Origin: Brugia malayi
Taxonomy: Eukaryota > Nematoda > Chromadorea > Rhabditida > Onchocercidae
Assembly (NCBI RefSeq): GCF_000002995.4
Contig: NW_025062478.1
Location: 11,032,001-11,096,000 of the forward strand
Reading direction: 5' to 3'
DNA length: 64,000 nt
The position numbers were made by a program, and so were the translations under genes. A model generated the notes under the pieces. The model worked only from the letters and a program-made list of their open reading frames with translations, was not told the origin of the DNA and made no database searches. How positions within the stretch are numbered: position 1 is the first letter of the stretch; the number at the start of each line of letters is the position of its first letter. Of this stretch, positions 1-15,400 are shown piece after piece.

Positions 1-1821
1 TTCGATCATTTTAGTGAGCCATCAATTAAATGCATTCAATTAATAAATTATTAGCAAATGATAAACGAATAAAATAATTAATTAAGTTCCTCCAATATTT
101 TTAAATGACCATTAAAAAACTGTAAAAAAGAAAGAGCCAAAAAAAAAAAAATCGAAGAATTTAGTGATAACTGATAAATTTCGATATAATTACAATATTA
201 GCAAGCATTCATAACAATTTTTACCAATGGAAATTTGAAAAACACAATCACACAATGAATCAGTCAAAACTTTAGCAAACAAATGAACTGAAAGTTACAC
301 TGTTAATAAAATTTTTGTTGTTTGTGATTTTAATTTCAGCTCAACCAATGTATATTCAAAAAATTTTGTGACATTTTATGGTGAATAATATGTCTTTCGA
401 ACTTAAACTTTTGTCAATTATCTCTTATCAAATGAAATATCAAAAGATTCTTTTTTTTTTTTTTTTATATGTTAAGAAATTCACATATGCTTACAATAAA
501 GGAATTAAATTAAAATGTTTGTGATTGTAAGGAAAATTACCAAATGCAAACATTGAAATATATCACTTTGTAAATATTATTCACTTTTTTTGCTTTCGAA
601 AAAAAAAAAAAAAAAAAGAAAAAAGAAGAGAAAAATGAATAGCCTAACCGATTGTTTGTATTTCTGATAAACACAACTGACCTTCGCTCTTTAATAGACC
701 ATTAATATTACTGTGAATTTCAAGATTGAAAAAAGTGCATGCACAGTTTACAATAGATGCATGCATCTATTTTCATCTTTATATTTATTTCTGATACGTT
801 GCGTGAAAATACTGCGTACGTGATAAAAAAAAAATCAATGTTTAATCGTTTGAATGAAGTGATAGATGAAGTGATAAGAGAATTATCATAGATATTTGTG
901 ACATAAAAGAAGAGCATTCGATAAGATTAGTAAACAGTAGGAGAATATATTACTCTTTCCGTATGATAATAGCAACATAACTTAACTTAATTAATTATAA
1001 CAAAAGTACACCTGAGATTATCATCATTATTTTATGATTAATAATGATAAAAAAACATGTATATACATACATACTGTACATGGCTAATGATATATAAGCT
1101 AATTCTACTCTGACAATAGCGCAACAAACATAGTTCATAAATTTGTCATTCAACAAAATAATTCTATTTTTCACTATTTTTAAAATTGTTAACCAATTAC
1201 AAGAAAATTTTTAAAGCGGTTAACTTTAGATAATAAGTGAAATTTGGATAATTTAACTTTTTTTTTTCATTGTTTAAATTGATTACTAAACGCAGGTAAA
1301 AAAAAATTAATTACTAAACATGTAAACATATAAATAAAAACTAAACATACAATATAATATTTAAGTTAATTACTAAACACACATAATATCAAAATTTAAA
1401 TGAACAAATATCTTCTAAATGTTTCAAAAAAATTCAACCATTTTTACCATTTAAAAAATTGTATGCTAACCTAAATTTAAATCAAATTAAATCAAATTTC
1501 ACATTTTATTCTTTTCACTACAAAAAGGGGAGGATTTATAGAAAAATGATATTACATCTATAATAAACACACAAAAATGCAAACAAATAATTACATACAT
1601 AAAGTTAAAGCTAATCATTGTTTTATTTTTGATCTCTCTTCTATCTACTATCACTGATAACGATCAATTTATTGATTAATATTTAAAGAACATTGCAAAA
1701 TGAATTAATTTATGTAAATATTGAACAAAAAAGATATATTATATTGTATTATTACATAAAATTTCCATTCTATTCTTTCGTTGATATTTGACAATGATTT
1801 TAAATTATGAAATTGAATTAA

Positions 1822-1853
<32 letters not shown>

Positions 1854-2015
1854 CTAAATTCATTTGGCAATTTTTTTAGTTTTAATTAGAAGGTAAAAAG
1901 TGTATGTAAAAAAAAAATTTTGTGTGATTCTGAACATTTTACGAATCTCTTCCGTTACACTATTTTCTAATCAATTCAAATTAATTCCTAATTTCATTCT
2001 CTTTCTGAGGATGCA
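1..2015. other. AT-rich intergenic DNA downstream of the formin gene
   Basis: No exon-like sequence is visible on either strand. The stretch is made of AT-rich sequence with poly-A/T runs, for example near 450-466, 600-616 and 1823-1845. A short minus-strand open frame at 720-917 has no recognisable features and reads as low-complexity Phe/Ile-rich chance sequence. The 3' UTR of the minus-strand formin gene should lie in the right part, just below 2016, but I cannot fix its polyadenylation site. Confidence 0.6.
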
Positions 2016-5000
2016 CTAGGCTAATTTCTTCCGTGAACGAAATGACGTCCTTAGACGTGTCAATTCTTCGGAAAATATTTCACCACTTTGTAACGCTGTA
2101 ACTAATTGATCAAAGTTACGACTATGATTGTCACGTTGTCGAGCTGAAATAATATTGAATTCGTTGAATTAATCAATTTATAAAACATCATAAAATATTA
2201 TCACAAAATTTTTACAGTAAATTCTTTGAAAAAATCATAAAAAACTGATATAGCACATAACAAATTCAATCGAAAATTTGGAAATTTGTTTAGAATATAT
2301 TTTCAATGACTTTTCCTTCTTTTTTTTTTAAAAAAAAAAGCAATTAAAACATCATTAAAACATTTTTTAAATTATAAGGAAATATTCTGGATAGAAATAA
2401 TTTCTTGACTTGAATTACTTTTTCCTTTTTTTTTTTTTAAAAAAAAAAAAGAATGAAATAAGCAGTCGAGAAAAGATTTACATCTTTTAGACAGTATTGA
2501 TCGTGCCATTGTTTGCTTTTTAAGTCGTTCCAAATTTTCACGCTCTTCCCAAATCTGTTGATGACATTCGGTTAGTGCAGTTAAAAATTTCGAGATTATA
2601 CCGAAGAAATCATCCGGTGAAGTGTTTCTCGGTTCTTCTGCAAACATCCTCACACATACCCGGAACTGAAATAATTCTGCTAATCGGTTAACACCAACAA
2701 CAAAAAAAAAAAAAAAATGGGACAATTATAATGAGAAATCATTCGTTTATTCCTAGTTTCCATTTAGGTTAATTTTTTTTTTTTTTTTTTTTTTTTTTTT
2801 GAGTAAGTGAAGATGAAAGTATGTTACAAATTCACTTTATATATTGAAATATTCACTTAAGAAGATAAAAAGATATCACGTACGTCATCTATCTTTACTT
2901 TAAAGTATTTTAAGATTTAATTTACCTTGGTATCCATATCACCATATTGCTTCTCAACTTGTGCAAAATCATTTTCAGCAGAATTCAGGAAATCCTTCAG
3001 CACTTCTACAAAACGATCCACGTTCTTGTCACGTTTGTTATTCCACGTTTCGTCTTCATTTATTGTTTCGGTATCTTTTAACGCTTCCGTTGCAATTTTG
3101 ATTGATTTACGTAAAGCACACAGTTCTTGTTCCATTTCTTTACGACTGTAGTATATGATGAGAAATGGCTAAGTTATTCTTTAAACTTTTCAAAAATATA
3201 TAACAGTGTTTCGTCCAGTAATAATAGCATTAACTGCAAACGTATAGAAAAGAGCCAGCAAAGACTTACCTGTGCCTAGCAGCCTGATAGACACTTTCTA
3301 GGTCACGTTTCAGGCCTAGTACATCTGACTTCTTGTTTTCGAATTGCTCAACGATATAGTGCAGTAAGTTACGATCGGAACGTAATGAATTTCGTACGTC
3401 TGTGAGTAATCGCAACGAAGCTAATGTGAATCCTATAAAGTAGTACTGTCTGAAAATTCTTTTTAATTTGACGTCCGTCTTAGATCCAAAACTTCAAAGC
3501 ACTACCGACCGGATCACAACGATGGTCTATTCACTCAGTCAATAAAGTATGCATTTTAGATTTATTTCTAAAATTTTATTCTAAAAAAAAAAAGAACAAA
3601 AATTTTATTTAACTTTTAATAACTAACCATAAGCATTTCCATTACGTTTTCCACAATTCAGAATGTTGCCTACTGCTAGAATTATACGTAAAAGTTGTCT
3701 TAAACGTTTGTTGCCTATTACAGCTGTTGAAGCATTTGTTACTGCTGAAGAAAAATAATGTGATTAGGAAAAAAAAAAAAAAAAGATGACAGAAATGAAA
3801 TTTTTTAAAATTTTTTTTTCGATAAAATAAAATCTAATTTATAGCGCAACATTAATCATATTAATATAATATTAGCATAATTTTTAGCTTACTTTCAACA
3901 GTATTAGAAACATCATTGATGCGTTCTCGATAGGTACTAATAATATGCAAACAACGCAAGCGTTCTTCGTGTCGCGGAACACTGAAGAAAACATTTATCA
4001 GTCATTTTGAACTTTTATCTTTTATCTTTAACAAAGCAATGATTAGCGGAATAAATGCATCTTCCAAACAAATTTTCATTCCTTATCTTATCAGAATGCT
4101 TCTAATCACTATGCAATCATTTTATCACATTGTGAAATTCAACAATAATTCTGAAAAAAAAAAAAAAAAAATAAGGAAAAAGAAATTTACTTGCTAATTT
4201 CATAAAAGAATCGATCTGCTACTGATAATACATTGACAGTTTTGTATTTATCCACGATTTCGCGTATTTTCATAATTTCTTCTTTAGTCGGCAAAAATTT
4301 TAACATCTGAGAATAAATCTTTGAATTAGCTATTTGGTACAACTAATTTTGAGTTAGGAAGAAAACTTTTAAGTTATAGAAATAGTTGAAAATCACAACG
4401 AAGTTCAGACTAACCAAATATTCAAGTTGATTTTTTGAAAAAAAGAAAAATAGGGAATTGAAAAATTAGATAATTACTTTCTTTGACTTTTGATATTGAT
4501 ATTATAGTAATTAATAGGTAATAATAGTTATGATTATTTACAGGTAATATTGTCGACTACCAAATTTTACAAAGTAGAGAAAAAATAAAATACCGTGGTT
4601 ATTGACAACAAATACTACCTTAATTTCTATATATTACATATAATTCATCCCGCTATTTAATTTATTCTAATTAAATTATAGTTGGAGGAGAATTTAAGAT
4701 CAGTCAAATAAAACATAAAAAATTTAAATTAAAGTGACAAATGAAGAATTAAACTATTTTTAGATATTATATGCATTAGTATAAATATTTTTGCACTAGT
4801 AAATATGCAAATGAGTAAGTTTGAAATGTTTATACAAAAATAATTGAATTGAATTGAATTGTCAATAATATCTATCATACTTGTTCGATCATATCACGTG
4901 GTAATTCGCCATATTGATCCATTGACAAAATGGCATGCTTAATTTGTTTATTTGATAACCGAAGCTTCGATAGCATAATCGTGCAATTTTGGGCACGACG

Positions 5001-8000
5001 AGGTTCGATGACGGAAATGGATGTTTCGGCACGATGCTGTCTACGTAATGTTTCACTTACTGATTCCATTTCATCAATCGATATCTTGCTAATTGAAAAA
5101 TTTTGTGTAACATCTTCGAGATCTAACTGAAACTCGTCACTTTAAATTGAAAAATGACAACAATATTTACATGAAAATAAATCTAACACTAACTTAGATT
5201 GTTTATCAGTAAACTAAATGATATGTTATTTTCTCTATAAAATTTGTGCTAATAAAGGTGATTGTTGTGTTAAATGATATTAAAATAAGCATCCAGCAAT
5301 TCAATAACCTTTTCATACAATTTTTCCTCATTAATATTCTCCCAAACAGTGCCAAAAATTCTATCTTTAGGAATTTTTATCCAATTAAGCGTTTTCAGTT
5401 GTGCTGTTGATTTCGGTATCTTTTTTGTATTTTCATTTGCGCCGATTGCTTCCGGTACAGTTCGATCACGATGCATGCTAAGCTGTAGTAGTGATGGTGG
5501 CGGTGGTGGTGGAGGTAGTAACGGTGGACATATCGGTGGTACCGAAGATGATGATGGACTTGGAGATTCACAAGGATCGGACGGAAATGTCGAATCTGTC
5601 GAATCTGCGCTAGTTCTAAAATAAATATGATAATAGCTGATTATTTAGTTAGTATAATTTTTAAAAGCAAAACTATGAAAAGATATGATAGTGCATAAAA
5701 TGAAGTTTTTTTTTAAAAAAAAAATTCATTAATTAATTGATATAAAATGAATTTTTTTTAAAAAAAAAAAATTATTAATTGGGAAGAAAAAAAAAATAAT
5801 AGATATGATAACTGTTTATTTAATTAGTATAATTTTTTTTAAAAAAAAATTATTAGTTGCAAATTGGGAAAGAAATGATTCAATTGTACTTCAAATTAGG
5901 CTGATGAGAATGTAAAAATGATGAAGAAATATATAATATCAAAATATTTCAACCAAATAAATATGTATTTTGTACTTATATTAAAAAAAAAAATTGAATG
6001 AAAAATTAAGTAGGATTATAACTGATTACAATCTCTAATAATAATTTTAATTAGCATTCCTTAATCTTATAAAAAGAAAAAAATAATTACCACACCTGGA
6101 ATAAATGGAGCGCAAATCGCAATCAGCCAGGCGATTTTGCAATTCAATCACATTCATTCTCTCTTTTCGTAATTCTTCTTCCAATTCATTATACATCCTT
6201 TCAAGATTTTCATATTCATGCTGTGTATGTAATCTATAATTCATTCATTTCTTATATAAACTTAAATTATTTAAACCTCTCACTTTTAATAATATTATTT
6301 GAGAAAAATAAAATTTGTTATTTTAATTTTTTATAACTAATGCAAATTGTTTACTTAACAAACAAACATTATGCACGGTTATTGATTATTCATAAATTGC
6401 TAAATCTTTTGTAGTCATAATTTTATTTTTATATTTTCTATTGTATTTACTTATTCATAAAATTTTATTTATTAGTTAGATAAAATGAGATTATTGCTTA
6501 AAAATTATACCAAAATACCTGGATAAAGTTTTATTTATATCTATGCTTATGACAGGTTCTTGCAAATCTGTACAAACTTCCATTTTTGCATGTAATACTA
6601 ACTGTTGTAGTACAATATCGAGTAGTCTACAAATTAAATAGACTAATTAATTTTAATTAATCCATAAATAACATATCCTATTGTATGGGTAAACAAAAAC
6701 TATAATATAAAAGAGTAAACTGAAGATGAGATTAATTTTTTTTTTTTTGGAAATGCAAAAAGAAAAAAAAAAAAAAACTTAAACTAAGTTAAACATAAAA
6801 ATGGTCACAAAATTTAAATTAAATCTTAGATACAAATTAATTAACTGAATTTACCTCCATATATGGGTATGTTTATGATCGGATGATACAAGCATAAGAT
6901 GCTGCAAAATGGAAATGAAATGAGGCATTGCAATGGTATTATTCAATCGTTCCATTAATATATCAATGATATCTGTTGGATTTTCCACATCAATTGGTGT
7001 TGATGTCCCCGAGTCTCTCCTTAAATTTCAATTTCATCCTTAAATTCTAATTTATTTTAACTACAAAAAATTGTAATGAAATAAATCAATATGGATTATC
7101 ACCAATAATATTTAGCAAATTACCTTTATCTGTGTCTAACTTTTATCATTGATACAATCAATTATTGTTTTTTTTTTTTTTTTTTTTTTGGTTTTGAAAT
7201 TAACTAACATCAAGAAAAGTTAATTTATTTTGTACCAAATTTTTTTTAAATAATTGTTAAATTAATTATTACAATTGATTATCAGATATTTCTTAAATAC
7301 TATTCACTTATTTACTTTCTTATTCCATTTCTCATTTTTCTATGTGGGCCAAGGAAAATAATATAATTAAAAGAAAGTTTGTCATATTCTTGCTGATGAC
7401 ACAATAAAATGTCACATCATAAATTTGACTTCTATTATAGAAAATAATATTTTAATCCTCAAATAGCAATTTAAAGATATGTATCAATAACATTTTCTGT
7501 TACTTAAAGATAAATAAAATATCAGGAAAGTATTCACATGCAATTAATGTCGAATTAAAATATGAAAAGATAAAATGAAAGGATAAATAAATAAGGCAAA
7601 TATTTTTAAAAACTTAAATGATGCAAAAAAAGAGCTAAATAAAACATAGAATTGATTGTTCTATTGTTAATTCAATATAATTAAATCATGAAATATTTTA
7701 TGTCACCTGGCAAAATGCTGCTCATCCTCTTGTCTACTCATTTCAAACAAATCGAAATGATCGTCCAAAACGGTTGACGAAGTAGCACGAAGTTGTTCCA
7801 GGATATTATGCAATCCTAACATTAATAGTTCAAATCGTAAATGCATACGAAATTCCAATGATTTCTAAAAAAAAAAAAAAAAAAAAAAATTTTCATCGCA
7901 ATATTTGAAAATATAAAATAAAGAAAAATCCATTAAAAAGATAAATTTTATTGACCAAAATTTTTATGAATTCTACTAAATCAAAAAATGAGATATTGTT

Positions 8001-9410
8001 TTGAATTTTTGCATTGTTGGCATAAAAATTGTTTTATGAAAATTTGTAATTCTAATGAGAAAGCATATAATTTAGTATTTTCACAAATTAAAAAGAAACT
8101 TTTTCCATAATTAACAAACAATAAAATAAAAATTTGTTGATGAAAAAAAGATTGAAAAAGCAAAGTGAAAGCTATTTTGATTATTAGAAAGTTTTATAAA
8201 TAATAATTTATAAACAGATTTGTCATAACAAATAATAAATAAAACTTGTCATAACAAATAATAAATAAAATTTGTCATAACAAATAATAAAAATAAAAGT
8301 TTCAGTTGAGTTAATTGAACAAGCGGTTTAGAAGTTATAACAATTATTCAAGTAATTACTTAATGAATACTAATTGCTTGCAAGAAAAGTTTCAAGTAAC
8401 AATTTTGATCAATTGTTGAAGATAAATGAGTAATGTGATAAAAGGTTTTTTTATCTTTTTCCGCCTCAAATTTTTGACAACTGACAGTCAGCTGTTTCAA
8501 TGAAACTTATCAGTTTTCTAAATTTTTGCAAAAAAAAAAAAAATATCAGTTATATAAAAACAATAACTCTCTCTCTCTCTCTTATCTAACCTTCACCTTC
8601 AAATTTGACCGATTTTTTTTTTTTTCTCCTTCTAATTTATAAATCTTTTTTACATTTATCAGTTATAAATCTGATAAAAGTTGCTTTCTTGGTATATAAA
8701 TTAATGGTAGAAATAAAAATTTTAGGATGAAACTACTTCTAATCTACCAGGAAAGCAAAAGGTGAAAGTCAACTGCTTTCCGATTCACTTTAATTGCTTT
8801 CGTATTCGAATTCAATTCATCAAATTATTTATATCATAACTACTACTACTACTGCTATCTGATCACTATCTTTAAGCAGCTTTGGAGAAAAATGTCGTAA
8901 TCAAATATTGAAAAGAATGGTTACTCCTTTTTATATATTTTTGAATTTAAATTTTGAAATTTTCATATTATTTAAATTTTTTTTTTTCATTAAAAATATT
9001 TTTTATTTTTATATCGTAATTTTATTGAAATGTTTCTGTCACACATATAATATTATTTCTAAGTGTCTCATCTACATATTCTTTCGAACATGCAAAGCAA
9101 TCGTTAAAAGGAAAATTAAGCCTAAAATTCGCAACGTTAATGCTTAAAATGAAAAATAAAATAACACTTGAAAGAATCATTTTACATGCTGATATCAAGC
9201 AATCAATGATATGATAATCATTGCTGCTTCTTATCATTCATTTTATCTTTAGGTGATTACAGTTCGATGTTACAATTATAAATTGATCAATCTTTTTGTA
9301 TTGAAGATAATTGGAGATAGTGGTAAATCCTTTATTGCTATCTTTTCTCAAAATTTTAAACAATTTCTTAAACTCTGCTTTATAGCACTGACAGTATCAT
9401 TCCTTAAAAT

Positions 9411-9444
<34 letters not shown>

Positions 9445-12400
9445 ATGAAAATGGGTTTTAGAGAGGATTTTTAGGCATTAGATCCATTGACTTTTGTTTT
9501 GTCAAATGTCTCCTATGGAATAATTTTTAATTTCTCAAATATGCAACTAAACGATAAGAAACATACGTCAATTCTAAATATTTGAAATTATTTCTAATCT
9601 CTAAAAAAAAAAAAAAAAAATTAAATAAATTTGAAATGAATACCTCAGCAGGACCAGTGCTTAATAATGCATTAATTAGGCTCATCGCAGCTGTGCGTAC
9701 TCGGTCAGTTTCACGATCGTTGCCGTAATTCCGGTAGATATCGTCTACCAACCGTTGAAATCTCGTCCTTTCTCCAAGAATTCTTTGTGCATCCGTTATT
9801 GCATGCAGCACTTTTTGATGTCCATCAGGTATCAAACAAATACCGGCTAATATTTCATAGCACAAAACCTGTAATTCAAAAAAAAAAAAAAAAAATTAAT
9901 TCCTTTTCGAATCACTGACCGAAAAGATTACTCATCCTAATGACTATGTCACATGGATGATACTATGTCTAAAGTTCATGTATTATGTGAAATTTAAAAA
10001 AATTTTTTAAAAATTAGTTTAAATTTTAAAATTTAAAGAGATATCGTAGTTTAGGTGAAATGAAACCATGGTGGACAGTTAGCTATGATTATTCACGATA
10101 TTATCATGCTTTCTGGTCCATCTTATACTATTACTGGAAAGAAGAATATGAATAATTTAAAGTTTGATTAATAAAAGAGTCTTAGAGATCAATATTATAT
10201 ATAATAATCTGTGATTTCTTTGTTTGGGTCAATTTAGTTCAAAAATCGAACTTACTATTGGATCAAATATTTTTGCAGAGCTGCTACTTTTTAAATTCAT
10301 ATAATTAACTCTGAGATCAATTTTTTAGTAATAAATGAAGAAAGCTTATGGCAGTTCAATTTCATTCATTCATGAATAAATTAAAGTTCACATCATGCAT
10401 TGATGGGAGAATAAAAGTAGAATTTTCAGCAATAAATGAGGTAACATTTTCAAAATTTACCAGTATTTTTCATTTATTCAAAAGTACCGACCGGCGGATT
10501 AATTCGGAATAAAAGTGTTATATCGGAGGATAAAAATCCATGAAAAAATGAGCAAAATGAGCAATTATTTACCAAACGTTTTTTTTTTTTTTTTTTTTTT
10601 CAAATGGCAATTAATGATGCAAAATGAGAAATGAAAATTGTTGAGAGAATGAGATAAAATGGAAGGAAAGTAATTATAATAATAATAAAAAAAAAAAGGG
10701 AAAAAATGAAATGGAAAAGCAAATGAGATGACAATAGTTAGAATATAAACAAAATATTTTCGTTTATTTATTTTATTTTTTATTTCTATCATTTTTTTTT
10801 TGCTAAAAAAACTGAAAATATACATTTTTGCCATTTGTAATTTTAACGAAATATAGGGATTTTTATATTTTTTGCAATTTAAACGAAACGAAAAAAAAAT
10901 GGAAAAAAGGAGAGAGAGAGAGAGAGAGAGATACAGGTATTTATGAGAAATTATATTTAATTATAAAGAAATTTTAATGCTGAGAGGATGATGAGAGGAA
11001 AAAAATCGACGATTACTGTTAAATATCTACGTTAGTGTACATGAAATTATCATTTGCATACTGTATTTAATTTAATTTAATTTGTTTATTTAATTACATT
11101 TATATATGTTTTGCATTTTAGTATAAAAAAGAAAAAAAAATTGCAATTGGATAACAAATAAGATTTTTAATTTTTGTACCAAAGTTTGAATGCAATAAAA
11201 TATAAAACAGGGAAAATTGCAAAAATTAATCTATGCAATATAAAAAGTAATTTATTTAAAAATAAAACAAAAAAAAATTTTTTTTTTTTTTTTTTGCTTG
11301 AAGAGAAATATAATTTAATCATAGAATTAGTGATAGTGATAGTAACCTAAATGATAATTATCAGTGATGATATGATTGCAAAATAAAAGGTCACTGTTAG
11401 ATACGATTATCACTTACACTCCTTTCAACATTCATTCCGCAATCGTAATAAGAAATTAAAATTTAAAATGTTGCATTTAAAATTTTTAATTGACAATAAA
11501 AAAAGCTTTTCTATGAATAATGAATGACAGAATCACACATTTTTGTCTTTTGCGCCCTCTCTTTAGCGAGGGCGCAAAAGTTAAAGTGCACAGCTCCTAT
11601 TGCATATTAATAATTCGAAGAGAAAATTTTGAGATTTTGAAAAGAAAGATGCTATAAGATTAGAAAAGTAGTTCAAATGAGGAATAAAGGAAAGGTTTAG
11701 AGTTAATAACTTTGTCTAAAATTTAAAATTATTGATTCAATCATTAAAAATATCAAATATTCTTCCTTTAATTAGGCATAAAAGTTCATAAAGAACATTT
11801 TCATATTTCAAACTTCTCTTTTTTTTTAGAAATTCTTATAATATTGTTATTGAAATCTTATATCATTGTATGCTTTAATTAATTAACCTCTACTTGCAGA
11901 TTTGGAAAATTCTGTATTAACCAAAATAAAAAAAAAATTGATGACGAAAAAAGAGAAAATGTTATCAGTAGGCGGTAAATATCATTTAATCAGAACTCGA
12001 ATTTTTTAACATTTTGAATTCCCTTCCGAATTTACTTCTAAAAGAATGAAAAAGATAAGATAGTTGGGATAAAGCTTTGAATATTTTTGAAAATATATGG
12101 ATGAATAATAGATTCTTATGTAATTTTTATTGTTTTTCTTCTGCAAATACCAATTGAAAAGAGAAAAATGTGGGCGGAACTGATTGCATTCTAAGAAATT
12201 ATTTTCAAATTTGAGAAATTATTTTCATTCTGAGAAATTATTTTCAAAAATGAAATTATTGTTAAATTTGTTACAGTTTAATAAATTTTTTTATTGAAGT
12301 AAACATAAGTTACAAAGTTTTCTTTAAACAAAATTCAAGCAAAACGCTCTCTTTTTAATTCCATTAATATTAATAATAATTTGAAAATTCTATGCTGAAC

Positions 12401-15400
12401 AAAAAACATTACAAATTGGAATTATAATACTTAAATTAAAGATAATTTTTAATGAATAATTGAAATACATCAATTCAGTAAGACAGAAAACCGGATTTTA
12501 TCTTTCAAACTGGTTCTTATTGTATGTTCAAATATAATTATAATAATCTCTGATTTGTTATCACATGAATATAGCTACAACAAAAATATTTTTCTAATTG
12601 AAATGCTGTTTTCATCAGTATAAATTATAAAAAATAAGTTTGAATGACCTTTTGGTATTTAAATTTTAATAGAAAATTCAACATTTGAACAATGAACTAT
12701 AGAAGGAATTAAATGGTAAAAATACTTTTTATACATTTTATATTTTTTTTATACTTAATTAAATGATATATCTTATATATTAGTTTATGTATGATCTAAA
12801 TACGAAGAAGATCCGAGTGTACACCTGAACTACTCTTTATAATGAAATTGTTTTCCGGTTTCGGACCAATTTTTTTCCTGTTTTAAGCTTTAGCATATAT
12901 TTAGAACTAGCTTCTTGTCAATTTGAACAGTTTTGAATAATTATTACTTAAATTTCGTACTAAATTATAAATTACTTTTCTGTGTTAGCCCTTGAAATTA
13001 GTTGCTTGCTCATTTCATCGAAAAGTTTTCGACAAATTTGAAATAAAGTTAATACAGCATAGCTGAAAAAGCATTTACTTTTTAATTGCAAAAAAAAAAA
13101 AAAGCAAAAACTTTTAAATTACTTTTAAGGAACATTAATCAGTACTGAAATTGAAAGTTTTTTTTTTTTAATAAAAATTCGATGGAGCAAAAAGAAAAAG
13201 GTTAACGTTTAATTAAATTAATAAATGAGCCATTTTTGAAAATTTTAAAATTTCATGCAATGTCACATTTGTTCTTTTCATATATTTCAAAAAAAAAAAA
13301 AAAAAGAAGATGAAATTAAGTGAAATTGCTTTTAGAGAGATTGTAAAAGTAAGACAATAATTAAATAATATTTAGCATCGAACATTTGCATTTTTTTTTT
13401 TTTTTGGAAAAATAGAAAATATTAAATAAACAGAGCATTTTTACTTATAATGCTAATAAAACAATCGGTGATTTAATAAATAAGTAATTTCTATTTTTCG
13501 ATGAAAAATTTTTTAAACTCAGTACACTGTCAGAAAATTTGATTTCTTGAGGGGAATGTTTCAAATATAATATTTTAAACAATGGAATAATAATTAAAGT
13601 AAGAAGATTTTACGAGCAATTAGAATTATATGTTAAGATTGAAATTAAAATTGAAAAATTATATGTTAAAATTTTAATTTAAAGCGGAATTTTTGTATCT
13701 ACAAGCAACAAAGAAAAGCTAACATTATTATAAATAATAGTAAGCATGGATGGATCAAAAATATAAAAATTCATTTTTCATTTAATTGTCAAATACTTTT
13801 TATTTATTTGTAAAAACTTTAGAAATGAAAATTCATGGATAAATTATAAGAAATAAAAAAATGGAAATATTGAAAAAAAATGAATAAATCATTCAAAATT
13901 TTGATTTTCTGTCTTTTCTAATATGCATTTATCATAAAATGCAAATTTTCAATATAATAGAATTTTCTTTCTAATTTCATTTTTTTAATTAAATAGAGCA
14001 ACCAATTTTTTTTTTTTTTTTGAGGTTTTCAAATCATTTGAAAAATCCAAAAAAAATTATTGGGCGATTTCATTTACTGCTAATTTCATCAAATTTACAA
14101 AGAAAAATTAGCTCAATTATAGCACATTTCTTCAGGATTTTTTACTATTTCAAATTCATGAATTAACATTTACAGAAATTAAGTTGAAAAGGTTTCTTTG
14201 TTCAGATTTCTCATAAAATAAATGATCAATCAATAAAGCAAGGTGGTTGTTGAGATCAAAATTGGAAAGAAAGAGCAAATGTTTTCATATAATTATCTTT
14301 CCTGATTTAAAATCCGGCTCATTCTTTATTTTAAGTATATGTATAGCAACAAATAAACCAATATAAATAAGCAAACTAATCGAAAATTTTGAAAATTAAA
14401 AAAAAAAAAGAGGAAGAATCATAGAAAAGTACAAATGACATTTATAGCCAGCTTGTTTACTTTATTTTTTTTTTTTTTTTTTACATTTTAACTTTTTTTC
14501 TCTCTTCCATTTTGCTTCTTTTCCGGAATGTTTTATTTACTTTGAAAAGGAACTTTTTATGTTTTTCAAATTTTAGCATAAAAATGAGAGAAAAAAAATG
14601 TGCAAAAAAAAAAAGAAAATATAGAAAAAGAATGGAAAGCGATAATATTGTGTGAAATATTGAAATTAAAAAGCAAAAACTATCCAAAAATTATTTCAAT
14701 AAATCATTCAGTGTATAAATACTGCAAAATTCTTGTAATTGAAATGAAGAGATTTACGAGACTCTCGATAGTACTCACAAATGCTTCTTGATTATTTTAA
14801 TCTTCTCTGCTCTCGATGATTAACTTATTTATCAGCTACATTCATCTTGTTTTGACAAACTTTCTGCGATAAAACCTGATAAGTAAATTCGTCTTAAAGT
14901 GATAAAATCTTAGAAAAAAAAAAAAAAAAACTTAGAGTGATAAAATCTATTTCTACTTTCCTTCCAACCTGAAAAAAAAATCAATTTTTCATGAAATACA
15001 GCAAACAGCGCCATTTTTTAACAAATCAATAAAAAACAATAACTTATCAAGGATTTCTTCGTCATTCAAACTTAAATGATTAAAATGATAATCAGTAATT
15101 AGTCTGTGTCTGATAACATCGCAATTCGATAAATTTTCATTCTAATGTTTATCTCACAAAGAGAAATAGGGAAGAAGAATGGCTAATTTGCATTCCAACA
15201 ACGTTATTACTATTACAACAGTGCGACATTACGATGACCTTTTATGAACTTCTCGTACTATTCAATTACCGCCCATTGATCTGCCAAATTTAGCTTTGAA
15301 TAATTTTCGAGAAGAATGAAATGAAGGAGAAGAAGATAAAAAAGTTGATCATTTTAATTAAGAATTGAATGTTTCATTTTGAAATTATTTCTAAATCGCT

